A stretch of 64,000 bases of DNA from Tepidanaerobacter syntrophicus (GTDB lineage: Bacteria > Bacillota > Thermosediminibacteria > Thermosediminibacterales > Tepidanaerobacteraceae), in assembly GCF_001485475.2 (NCBI RefSeq), contig NZ_DF977002.1, positions 1 through 64,000 of the forward strand, given 5' to 3'. A program made the translations under genes and the position numbers. Positions 40,368 through 49,032 of the stretch are shown here, in pieces; the first letter of the stretch is position 1; each line of letters opens with the position of its first letter. The notes beneath the pieces were generated by a model. It did no database searches, was not told the DNA's origin, and worked only from the letters and a program-made list of their open reading frames with translations.

Positions 40368-40937
40368 CTATTCTGTCCACGGCTCTATACCCGTCGGCAT
40401 ATTACTTAGCCCCCATGCATCTTTATATGCTTCATGAGATGCCTGAACAGCTTCAGCTTTGACATTTACGGTAAGTTTTTTGCCTTGATAATCATCTCCT
40501 GTCAAACTTCCTATAATCTCAACTTTTGAAAGAAGTGGTTCGGTAACAGCTCCTGCGGCTAATATATGTTTGTAATAGTACCATCCGTCTCCGCCGTCTA
40601 CCCAATGCGTTCCTAACTCTCCATCAGCAAAGATAAGATTTACATTGTTTATTGGAAGATTTCCCTCCCATACAGGATTTATACTTACTCTTACATATGT
40701 CCGTTTTGATCCTAGGCTCTCAACCTTCACTTCTTTGTCGTATATGTCGCCGGGATTTACATTTTCTTTTACCACAGGATTTGTTTGGCCATTTTCTAGT
40801 ATTTGAATTTTTACTGTTCCTGCAGTAAATTTATTACTAGCTTCTTTTGTATCCGTAAACCAAGCCATGGTTCCGCCTACCACTAGGAGGGCGACAAGTG
40901 AAAATACAAGCAGGCCTATGAGAAAACTTTTTTTCAT
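40368..40937 (-). CDS. TasA/camelysin-family secreted protein, copy 1
   Basis: A 189-residue paralogue of the next gene. Shared signal peptide (FLIGLLVFSLVALLVVGGTMAWFTD), FTAGTVKIQI, NVNPGDIYDKEVKVESLGSKRTYVRVSINPVW and the same AEAVQASHEAYKDAWG end. The middle segment has diverged (WVDGGDGWYYYKHILAAG). Processed presumably by the SipW-type peptidase encoded just upstream, 107 nt away. ATG with AGGAGG. Copy 1 and copy 2 could be major and minor fibre subunits. Confidence 0.92.
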   Translation of the reverse strand: MKKSFLIGLLVFSLVALLVVGGTMAWFTDTKEASNKFTAGTVKIQILENGQTNPVVKENVNPGDIYDKEVKVESLGSKRTYVRVSINPVWEGNLPINNVNLIFADGELGTHWVDGGDGWYYYKHILAAGAVTEPLLSKVEIIGSLTGDDYQGKKLTVNVKAEAVQASHEAYKDAWGLSNMPTGIEPWTE

Positions 40938-41044
40938 TCTAAACCCTCCTCAGGTTTTTAAGGTTTTATCTTTCTTCTCTAACTCTAATACTGCAGTTTT
41001 TAATAATTTTAACCCGCAATCCCTAATTCTTCCCGTTTACCCCT

Positions 41045-41641
41045 CTATGCTTCTTCTTTTGTAATCTCCCCCTCGTTTATTTTCCGTTCGCTCTTATTTT
41101 TGTCCCCTTTTCTTTCACTTACTATGATTTTCGCCAGTTCTACTGCGAGAAAGAGGGTCCATGTAGCAAGTAAAATCAGAATTCCGCCTCTTGATCTTGC
41201 AAAGTAAAATGCGTAACCGATGTAGGGTATTGTAAAAACAACTTTTCCTATTAAGTGATTGGCGCTTACCGGCATTGGGTCTTCGACTTCATTGGCATCG
41301 CCCTTTGTCTTGAAAAAGAGCCCGTCCTTTTCATATATATCGATTACCCGGTGTGTGGTAGTATTTTCACCGTCCTGCTTTCCTCTAAAAGTAATAACAT
41401 CTTGAGCCTTTATTTCTTTTGGACCTGCCGGTTTTACTATCACAAGGCTTCCTGTTTTGATAGTGGGATTCATGCTTCCGCTCATAACTATATACATTTG
41501 GTAGCCTCCTATCGACGGAGCCTTTCCTGTAATTTTGCTCTGCACTACAAAAATCAGGAGCACTATAACCGCGCAGGTAAGCAGAATCAATATTGTATTT
41601 GATAGAAAACCTTTTACTTTGCAAACCGTGTTCTTTTTCAT
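41045..41641 (-). CDS. sipW: Signal peptidase I, SipW (ER) type
   Basis: A 198-residue signal peptidase with two membrane helices (about 13-33 and 150-172). It is of the ER type: catalytic S56 in MSGSMNPT and H97 in TTTHRVI in place of the usual Lys. SipW of B. subtilis is required to process TasA, and the gene order here (sipW then two tasA-like genes) supports the same role. A long charged C-terminal tail follows the second helix. Starts 12 nt after the vWA gene. Confidence 0.93.
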   Translation of the reverse strand: MKKNTVCKVKGFLSNTILILLTCAVIVLLIFVVQSKITGKAPSIGGYQMYIVMSGSMNPTIKTGSLVIVKPAGPKEIKAQDVITFRGKQDGENTTTHRVIDIYEKDGLFFKTKGDANEVEDPMPVSANHLIGKVVFTIPYIGYAFYFARSRGGILILLATWTLFLAVELAKIIVSERKGDKNKSERKINEGEITKEEA

Positions 41642-41653
41642 GCTGCCATCTCT

Positions 41654-44600
41654 TTACTCTTCAGATTCTTCTGTTGATGCTAAAAGTTTTTCTTTATCAG
41701 GTAAAACAGCTTTCAGATCCATCGAGCTCAGTAATACTTCTGCACTGCTCTTTTGTCCTGCAGTGCTTGAACCGCTGTAAGACACTGCAATTGTAAAGGA
41801 GTTGTTTTTTTCTGTCTCGTCTCTAAACCAGGAATCATTGACTTTTTTGTTGGTTGCTGTTACAGTTACTGCAACATTATTTAAAATCATATCTCTTGTA
41901 ATTGTAAAACTTTGGTTTGTTAAATTTGTTAAACTGTAATCCATAGGAACTGTTTCGCTTGCAGTATAGTTTCCCGGCCACAATCCGTCGATTATCTGTT
42001 GATCATTGTGTTTTACAAGTGTATTCCATTTTTTCCCTGAAGGGCCATTCACATGTATAGCGAACTCTTTTACAGTATCTATTCCATAATCACCGTTTTC
42101 AACAAACTTCTTTACAATTATCTTTCCCTTTTTTACTGTAACTGATATGCTATCAGTCGCTTTGCATCCATTAGCATCTGTTATTTGAATTGTATAGACA
42201 GCATCCTCTTCCGGCACAAGTGAAGGATTTGCACTCGTTGAAGTCCATGTAGAATCAGCGCTGCTTGTCCAAAGGTATGTGAATGGCGAATAACCATACA
42301 CCTGCAAGTTTTGGCCTATATTAATGGTATCTCCCACAACTATTATAGAGTCAGGCCCGGCTTCCACACCTATTACATTTACTGTTGGTATCGGGAAAAT
42401 TTTTTCTACATTGGGGGTACCGTTTATATCAGTATAGTGAAGCACAGCGCTTGTATTTGTCGGTAAATTATTGCCCATCACCCCGTCTTTTGCTTTAATC
42501 TTATAGCTTAACTCAGCTAATGTAGTTATTGTGCCGGGACTCCAGGTTATTGTCCGTGTTGACGGATTGTATGTTACTGTAGCATTTGGATTTGTCGTAA
42601 TGCTTCCGTCAACCAGCTCAAAGTTCTCATTAATTACATCGGTTACTACAGCATCGATTGCTGAATATCCGAGTAGTCCGGATATTGTATCGTAAATCCC
42701 TGATAAATCCGGTGCTCCGCTAGCTTCGTAATAACCGGAGTTCTGAGCCCATTGAAGAGTTTCCCTTGCAACAGTTCTGCTTTGGGTAGGCACTTGACTT
42801 ATAATCCCAACTGTAAAGACCATTGCCATGCTCCAACAACCCTGTCCTGCCGTATATGCCGCTATGGTATGCACATTGTGCCCTGTAGGTTCATTTGGTC
42901 CTGATGGATTTCCTATACTAGCTGTTGCCACACCATCCGTAAGCAAGACTATTACTTTATTAGCGTTTTGTCGGCCGTTGGTTTGTAAAATGCTTTTGGC
43001 TTTTAAAAATCCTGCTTCTATATTTGTTCCACCATTTGCAGTAATTCCGTCAATTGCATTTTTTACCGATGTAGCATTGCTTGAAAGCCCAATATTTTGT
43101 GTCGCATTAGAAGCCGAGCCTAGATCTCCAAGATACAAAGGACCTGCAAAAGAAACTACTGAAATGCGATTATTGCTGTCAGCTAAAATTGTGTCTGTAA
43201 ATTCTTTCGCGGCTTGTTTGGCATAGTAAAGTACAGTATGGCTGCCTGATACTCTATCATTCATACTGCCTGATCTATCTATTACTAAAACTACATCTAC
43301 AGGAGCCGGAGCAGGTGTGCCTGTTATCTGAAGTTTTACAGTGTAATTTCTGCACGGTGTAGCAGTAGTTGCTGTTTTGTTAACTTGTATCGTATCAGTG
43401 CCTGATGTGGCTGCTACAAGTTCCGGCATTATGACTGATTTAGGAGCCCCATAATCTAGAACGGTATCAGTTTGCAAACTCCTAAATGCTTTCAGCGAAG
43501 TTGCTGAATCCATGCCTGCGGGCCGTGGTAGTAACTCAAGAAACGGATCGTTTTCTATTGAGACTTCATAAGAAGTTGAAGCTTCTACAAGATTTGCTTC
43601 AAACTGGCATTGTGCTTTTGCCTGAATTACAAGTGACGACTCAACAAAGTATGGATCTATGGGAATTTCACCATCAATATGATATTCTCCGCCTGGTGTA
43701 AGTTCTGATATTGTCTCATTTGAGCTTTTAAGGCTGCTGTTTACATCCACTGATATATTTTGAAGTTGAACATCACCTGTATTTAAAACTACAACATGGT
43801 AATTAATGCTTTCGCCTACATTATAAAAATCATTGTCTGTAGAAATTGAGATACTTAAAGCGGGATTGTAAACTACTGGTGGAATAATTGGCAATTCTTC
43901 TACAGGCACTAAAGGATCTAATACTTCCTCAGGCAGCACAACTTCTGGTGGTATGACTTCTCCACCTTCTTCGGCAGGTATCTCTCCCTCGGGAGATTCC
44001 GGTTCTTGGGGCTGTCCGTCAGGATTTTCTGGAGTTGTCGGATCAGTAGGTACGGTTTCCTCGTTAGAACCTGTCTCTCCTGTGTCTTCAGAAGGTTCAC
44101 CATTTGTATCTTCTTCAGTGGTTGCCGGCTCTTCCGGCGCTGTTTCATCTTCAGGATTAGTAACCTGTCCCGGAAGTTCAGTATCTGGATCTGTAGGTTC
44201 TTCTGGTAGATCTTCATCAGGTGTTTGATCTGACGGACCTTCTATCTCGGGAGAACCACCTTCTTCTGAAGGATTTGCCTCTTGATCATCAGGTAGTATT
44301 TCATCTTCAGGATTAGTAACTTGTCCTGGGATTTCGGTATCCGGATTTGTAGGTTCTTCCGGTTGAGCCTCATCAGGTGTTTGATCTGACGGACCTTCCG
44401 GCTGCACTTCTTCATCACCTGCTACCGGGTCCTCTGTTTCGGGAGAACCGCCTTCTTCAGAATTACCCGTGCCCTGATCTTGAGTTATTTCACCGGGAAC
44501 TTCAGAACTTACAGAATCTATTGACTGCGTATCCGTATTTACCAATTCGTTAATTGAAGGTGTAGCATCTGTGCCAGATTCATCGGCAGAAACTACAGTA

Positions 44601-44668
44601 ATTGCCGGTGTGAAGATAAGCAATATCATAAGAATTGTGGCTAAAACTTTCTTTGAGGTACTTATCAT
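41654..44668 (-). CDS. Secreted von Willebrand factor A domain protein
   Basis: A 1004-residue exported protein. Signal peptide 1-28; acidic Pro/Glu/Thr-rich stalk 30-265 with two copies of a 33-residue unit (92-124, 144-176); CARDB-like domain 268-372; vWA domain about 456-665 with a complete MIDAS (D464-x-S466-x-S468, T548, D578); beta region with SEDS-unrelated repeats to 760; PKD/Ig-like domain 765-848; SpaA/DUF5979-like domain 849-940. No LPXTG or C-terminal membrane helix, so retention on the surface must be non-covalent or through partners. ATG with GGAGG. Likely an adhesin. Confidence 0.88.
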   Translation of the reverse strand: MISTSKKVLATILMILLIFTPAITVVSADESGTDATPSINELVNTDTQSIDSVSSEVPGEITQDQGTGNSEEGGSPETEDPVAGDEEVQPEGPSDQTPDEAQPEEPTNPDTEIPGQVTNPEDEILPDDQEANPSEEGGSPEIEGPSDQTPDEDLPEEPTDPDTELPGQVTNPEDETAPEEPATTEEDTNGEPSEDTGETGSNEETVPTDPTTPENPDGQPQEPESPEGEIPAEEGGEVIPPEVVLPEEVLDPLVPVEELPIIPPVVYNPALSISISTDNDFYNVGESINYHVVVLNTGDVQLQNISVDVNSSLKSSNETISELTPGGEYHIDGEIPIDPYFVESSLVIQAKAQCQFEANLVEASTSYEVSIENDPFLELLPRPAGMDSATSLKAFRSLQTDTVLDYGAPKSVIMPELVAATSGTDTIQVNKTATTATPCRNYTVKLQITGTPAPAPVDVVLVIDRSGSMNDRVSGSHTVLYYAKQAAKEFTDTILADSNNRISVVSFAGPLYLGDLGSASNATQNIGLSSNATSVKNAIDGITANGGTNIEAGFLKAKSILQTNGRQNANKVIVLLTDGVATASIGNPSGPNEPTGHNVHTIAAYTAGQGCWSMAMVFTVGIISQVPTQSRTVARETLQWAQNSGYYEASGAPDLSGIYDTISGLLGYSAIDAVVTDVINENFELVDGSITTNPNATVTYNPSTRTITWSPGTITTLAELSYKIKAKDGVMGNNLPTNTSAVLHYTDINGTPNVEKIFPIPTVNVIGVEAGPDSIIVVGDTINIGQNLQVYGYSPFTYLWTSSADSTWTSTSANPSLVPEEDAVYTIQITDANGCKATDSISVTVKKGKIIVKKFVENGDYGIDTVKEFAIHVNGPSGKKWNTLVKHNDQQIIDGLWPGNYTASETVPMDYSLTNLTNQSFTITRDMILNNVAVTVTATNKKVNDSWFRDETEKNNSFTIAVSYSGSSTAGQKSSAEVLLSSMDLKAVLPDKEKLLASTEESEE
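44141..44395 (-). repeat. Two 99-bp in-frame repeats in the vWA gene
   Basis: Positions 44141-44239 and 44297-44395 are about 85-90% identical and encode the repeated unit with EGPSDQTPDE, PDTE and PGQVTNPEDE. They form part of the stalk. Such repeats can change number by slippage or recombination. Confidence 0.8.
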
Positions 44669-44697
44669 ATTTAATTTTCACCTCCTTGTAACAAAAG

Positions 44698-44943
44698 TCA
44701 TGCTTCATCAGCTTCCCACGAACGAAATTTCACCAACCCCTTCCCTTCTTTTTCTAAAGCTTCTTCCATTAAATGAATAAGTTCCATTAAACTTCTGAAA
44801 GGGACTGTCTTTTCGTCTTCCAGCCACTGAGTATATCCCTGAACACTTGCGTTCTCACAATACAGCACTTTGATTACAAATGTCGTTGTGGAAGCAGTTT
44901 GTTTTATGCTTTTATCATCATTTGTAATCAGTTCCTTGTTCAT
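44698..44943 (-). CDS. Conserved small protein, first gene of the fibre operon
   Basis: An 81-residue cytosolic protein I cannot name. The core FVIKVLYCENASVQGYTQWL followed by EDEKTVPFRSLMELIHLM resembles, from memory, short Clostridia proteins with an F-x-V-K-V-x-x-x-x-N-x-x-x-Q-G pattern, but this is not verified. No signal peptide, no membrane helix. ATG with AGGGGG 8 nt upstream. It ends 30 nt before the vWA gene, so it is probably cotranscribed with it. Confidence 0.7.
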   Translation of the reverse strand: MNKELITNDDKSIKQTASTTTFVIKVLYCENASVQGYTQWLEDEKTVPFRSLMELIHLMEEALEKEGKGLVKFRSWEADEA

Positions 44944-45502
44944 TATGATGCCCCCTGCACTTCTAGTAGTTTTTCTATTTTTATTGTATCAGGGAGGTGT
45001 TTTATTAGACTTTCATTTGAATGTTATTACAATTTTTTCTTAATTTTATTTAAATTTCATTACAGGCACAATTGAATTACAGATAACAGGATTCTTTACT
45101 GCATTTAAAATGGCAGATAATATAAATATTTATAGATTTTTGCAGAAAAAATGATTTAGACATAAAAAAAGACCTCGTTATCCTTCAAAATAAGTATAGG
45201 CTCATAGAGGGCTAGATCTTTATGGAGCTAATTTGACTTGCAATAGATGGTTTCATGTTTGCACAATAACAGTAAGATACAATAGAAAGAAAAGGAGAAA
45301 ACATAGCGGGGTGAGACTAACATATCTTGCAATAAAAGAGAAAAATATGGGACGACGAGATTGGCCAGCAGGACACGAAGAGGGGTAGAATATGAAATGA
45401 TATTTGCTTGTTAGGATGGCAAGTTTATAGTAACAAAAAAATCCGGCTTAGAAAGCTTAGAAAGCCGGAAAAAATCAATTAATTATATTATTAATTTAAG
45501 AT
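44944..45502. other. Intergenic region upstream of the fibre operon
   Basis: About 560 bp with no convincing gene. It should hold the fibre operon promoter: a TACAAT -10 candidate lies at 44983-44988 on the minus strand with no good -35, which would suit an activator-dependent promoter. On the plus strand AAAGGAG precedes a GTG-started frame of about 25 codons (45310-45388, ending GRRDWPAGHEEG), perhaps a gene remnant. A terminator lies at 45434-45475. Confidence 0.5.
45434..45475. terminator. Terminator after the BTAD regulator gene
   Basis: CCGGCTT with AAGCCGG, 12-nt loop, and a T-run on both strands after the stem. It ends the regulator transcript before the fibre promoter region. Confidence 0.85.
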
Positions 45503-46723
45503 TTATTGGATAAAAGATTCTTTGGCACCTACGGGCTGAAATGAAATTTCCAGAGAAATTTGCGGCGTAAGGAGCCTTTTTTTAAATTCTTCATTAATCC
45601 TATTTCCTATATTTTGGAGATTTTCTTCCGCTATATCAGTAAGCAAAACAACTACTCGAGATTTGTTCCACCAGCTAAATACATCTCCTTTGCGTAGAAA
45701 CCGGGCCAAGATTTCGTGTAAGATATTTTTTGCTACATCTATATCTTTGTCAGAACAATTACTGCCAGTTTCAATAATTGAAATCAAGCCTAAAAATTCT
45801 TTATCCCCGGATCTAAGTATCTTGCGGCGCTCAAAGTTATATATGGCTTTGAAATAATCCGGCTCGCAAAATAGCGCTCCGTTAATAACATCTTCATTTA
45901 TTATGGTATAGCTTATCTGTGTAAGATTCTTTTCAGGGTCATCTTCGCTGCCGGCAGTAATTTTGCGGTATATGGCTTTAAGCTCAGGCGTTGGTCTTAC
46001 AGACATTTCTTTATACAGTCTTGCAGTTATATAATTATAATGATTCAAGGCATTTTTATACTCATGTAATTCGATTAGTGCATCGAGAAAGTATACATGG
46101 AATGATTCTTCGAAAGGTTCATAATTGACTACTCTCTCATATATGTCTATTATATCCAGATATTCATTATTTTCCTTTAACAACTCAAAAAGTCTTAACA
46201 CGGACTGGACGAAAATACGATGATAGCGGCTCCGAAAAAGAAACGCCCATTCGCTATAGGGATTTTCTGCAAGAAACTCTCCCTTATATATATCTATTGC
46301 TTCTAAGTAAGCCTTTTTCGCCTTTTCAGGATTATCCACTCTTAAACTATCAGCTTCTTTTACCTTTTCCTCGAACTGAACAAAATCAATTGTGCAAGAA
46401 TCGCCGGGATCGAATATATAAAATCCGTTTTCGAAAATTATATCAAAGTAGTGCTTCGTCTCCTCGCTATTTATAAGTCCGACAGACTCAAGGCCTTTTC
46501 TAAGACGAAATATTTGAGTTCTAAGGGCATTTTTCGGATCTATAAAATCTGAATCAGGCCATAAACTCTCTATTATATCTTCCGGAACTAATTTCTTATT
46601 GTAATAAGTAATAAAATACTTTAACAATTCCAGATTCTTATTGTTTCGTTTGCTTTTTTTTAAAATTGACTCATCGTCAAGTTTTATGTCGAAATTACCA
46701 AATGTATTAATCTTTATAGTCAA
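45503..46723 (-). CDS. BTAD transcriptional regulator with degenerate GGDEF-like domain
   Basis: A 406-residue protein. Residues 1-105 are an OmpR/SARP-type winged helix (LRTQIFRLRKGLE), 110-255 a BTAD tetratricopeptide-like domain (DIYKGEFLAENPYSEWA, YEPFEESFHVYFLDAL). Residues 290-397 align by eye with a GGDEF domain: helix KAIYNFERRK, RFLRKGDVFSWW, then NKSRV where GGDEF should be, then VVLL. The catalytic motif is lost but R344-x-x-D347 lies exactly 5 residues before it, as in a c-di-GMP inhibitory site. TTG start with GGGGGGTG. It follows the GGDEF-HD-GYP gene by 73 nt. The GGDEF-like call is my inference. Confidence 0.8.
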   Translation of the reverse strand: MTIKINTFGNFDIKLDDESILKKSKRNNKNLELLKYFITYYNKKLVPEDIIESLWPDSDFIDPKNALRTQIFRLRKGLESVGLINSEETKHYFDIIFENGFYIFDPGDSCTIDFVQFEEKVKEADSLRVDNPEKAKKAYLEAIDIYKGEFLAENPYSEWAFLFRSRYHRIFVQSVLRLFELLKENNEYLDIIDIYERVVNYEPFEESFHVYFLDALIELHEYKNALNHYNYITARLYKEMSVRPTPELKAIYRKITAGSEDDPEKNLTQISYTIINEDVINGALFCEPDYFKAIYNFERRKILRSGDKEFLGLISIIETGSNCSDKDIDVAKNILHEILARFLRKGDVFSWWNKSRVVVLLTDIAEENLQNIGNRINEEFKKRLLTPQISLEISFQPVGAKESFIQ

Positions 46724-46796
46724 ACCGACACCCCCCTTTAAAACCCATTTTCTTCTTAGTCTGATTGTCTTTTTATCTCTATTTTAATTATAACAT

Positions 46797-48929
46797 TTAA
46801 AAGTGATACTTTATAAGAACTTTTTCTATAAAAACAGCTACAAGATCAGGATCATATTCCTTTCCCGCACCCTTCTTAAGTTCTTCCACTGCTTCATTTT
46901 GCGACAATGTTCTTGGGTAAGGTTTATAATTGGTCATAAAATCGTATGCATCAGCAATTGCTGCAATTCTTGCTTTCAGTGGTATTTCTTCGCCCTTTAA
47001 ACCCTTTGGGTATCCGGAACCATCCCAGTTTTCGTGATGCGCAAGTACGTATTGTGCAATTTCTGAAAAATCACCTACGCAGCTCAATATTCGATAGCCT
47101 ATTTCTGGGTGCCGTCTCATTTCTGCTATTTCTTCCTCTGTCAATGGACCGGTTTTATTTATAATTGATTTGTCTATTGCAACTTTGCCAATATCGTGAA
47201 GGAGGCCTATTGTTTTAAGCTCACTTAACTCTCTTGAGCTTAAAAGTATCTCCTTTCCTATGGCTACGCATAGATCGCTTACTCGTTTCGAATGTTTTTC
47301 TTCTAAAGGATGAGCTTCATATAAAGTTTTAACAATTGTTGAAATAGTCATATTTCGCATGCTAGAACTTTCGAACAACTTATTTTTATACATAAGATTT
47401 TCCGCTCTTTTTATGATTTCATTTATGTCTTCTTCTGCGGATTTCTTAACTTCCCACCCGCAAGAAATAGATAAATTTATTGAGCCTACCTTGGTATTGG
47501 CAGCTGCAATTACTATTCGGTCGATGACTTGCTTTACACCTTCTTCTGAAGTTTTTGGAAGCAAGACCGCAAATTCGTCACCGCCAATTCTAGCAATTAT
47601 ATCATCTCTTCTACAGGAAAGTCTTAAAGCATCTGCCGCTTTTTTTAGTATTTCATCTCCAAATTCATGTCCAAAGGCATCATTTGCCAGCTTTAGACCG
47701 TTTATATCTGCCATAATTACAGCAATAGGCAAATTTCTATCAGTATCAAGCCTGCGCAACTCCTCTTCAAAAAATCTGCGGTTATAAAGGCCGGTTAATT
47801 GATCATGGTAGCTTAAATACTCTATTGATTTTAATGTAGCTTCGAGAAGCTCTTTTTCATTTATCAGCATTTCTTCATTTCTCTTGCGAATAATTCGAAT
47901 CCATGCATTACTAAACAAGATAGTAAGACTTGACTCATCATATTTGGTATAATCTGAGTCTTTGTTTGCAACGGCTGTCACCATAACAATTTTACCTTTG
48001 TCAAATATCGGCACCGATAAGTATCTGGATAGATTGACATAATTGTTTTGAAAATCAAGATTGTCGAAACAATTTATAACTATCGATTGTTTTTCCTTTA
48101 TAACATTTGCCCAGAAGCCTGCCTTTTCAAAATCTACTTTAATATTATTTTTTTCTAATTTGCACTCGTTCAATATGTTGTCAGAAATACAAGCAAGTTC
48201 AATTTCATTACTGTCCTCATTATAAATGAAAGCATATGCCAATTTGCTTTCTGTTATCTTTAGCGCCTCATTTAATGTGAAATAAATTAATTCCTCTATG
48301 CTATTAAAATCTTGCTGGAGTATTTTTATTAAGCTTTCGCTCAGCTCAATGTTCTGTCTTGCAAGTTGTTCAGCTTTTTTTCGTATTATGGATAAACCCA
48401 AATGTTTAAGGTAAAATCTAATCCTATTATGTTTGCTGAAATTTTTGCCTTTTGGCATCAGAAAAATTACATTTCCCAAAAGAATGCCATCTTTTGTGAT
48501 ATTTGCAACAGCTATCTGGCCTATGTCAAGTCCGTTCATCATTTTTGAAATCTCAGACTGTATAAATTCTTCGCCAAGCAGTTCGTCAAGTGAAGAGAAA
48601 ATAATTATATCATCCGAAATTTGTTCGCTTTTGCATTTTGTGTAGTCAGTAAGCCTTCTGCAAAACAGTGTACAGTACTCCGAAAGCGATCTAGCCTCAC
48701 TTATGTTAAAGTTCGGGCCGCATGCAACTTTAATCACGAATTTTTCGCCGGAAACATCAAGCAAATTAACAAATACGCAGTTAGCTTTTGATACTAATAA
48801 AAGGGCATTTGCGACACTTTGATAGTCCATATTTTCTAACATTTGTAAGAACTCAAGGTCCAATTCGAAAAAATCTTTTGGTACTTTTTTAGGCGGGCCA
48901 TTAACCCTCTCTGCGAAATTATCTATCAT
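46797..48929 (-). CDS. GAF-GAF-GGDEF-HD-GYP c-di-GMP turnover protein
   Basis: A 710-residue soluble protein with both synthetic and hydrolytic c-di-GMP domains. Two GAF-like sensor regions (about 35-185 and 205-345), a GGDEF domain (375-490) with intact GGDEF at 449-453 and RxxD at 440-443, and an HD-GYP domain (530-705) with H578/D579 and the GYP motif at 639-641. So it can in principle make and degrade c-di-GMP depending on a GAF ligand. ATG with AGGAGG. Probably cotranscribed with the BTAD regulator. Confidence 0.93.
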   Translation of the reverse strand: MIDNFAERVNGPPKKVPKDFFELDLEFLQMLENMDYQSVANALLLVSKANCVFVNLLDVSGEKFVIKVACGPNFNISEARSLSEYCTLFCRRLTDYTKCKSEQISDDIIIFSSLDELLGEEFIQSEISKMMNGLDIGQIAVANITKDGILLGNVIFLMPKGKNFSKHNRIRFYLKHLGLSIIRKKAEQLARQNIELSESLIKILQQDFNSIEELIYFTLNEALKITESKLAYAFIYNEDSNEIELACISDNILNECKLEKNNIKVDFEKAGFWANVIKEKQSIVINCFDNLDFQNNYVNLSRYLSVPIFDKGKIVMVTAVANKDSDYTKYDESSLTILFSNAWIRIIRKRNEEMLINEKELLEATLKSIEYLSYHDQLTGLYNRRFFEEELRRLDTDRNLPIAVIMADINGLKLANDAFGHEFGDEILKKAADALRLSCRRDDIIARIGGDEFAVLLPKTSEEGVKQVIDRIVIAAANTKVGSINLSISCGWEVKKSAEEDINEIIKRAENLMYKNKLFESSSMRNMTISTIVKTLYEAHPLEEKHSKRVSDLCVAIGKEILLSSRELSELKTIGLLHDIGKVAIDKSIINKTGPLTEEEIAEMRRHPEIGYRILSCVGDFSEIAQYVLAHHENWDGSGYPKGLKGEEIPLKARIAAIADAYDFMTNYKPYPRTLSQNEAVEELKKGAGKEYDPDLVAVFIEKVLIKYHF

Positions 48930-49032
48930 GATTTACCCTCCTATATAAGTTTTAAGCAACCCCATCCCCATATTTTTATATCTATCTATTTTATATAATA
49001 TCTAAAAATTCCTTTATCTGCGCAATGCCAAA

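Noticed and set aside
43918-44228. Extra frames (both strands) over the acidic stalk of the vWA gene
   Set aside because: Low-complexity Pro/Glu codons open the other frames; they have Ser/Gly or Lys/Arg runs and no start signals.
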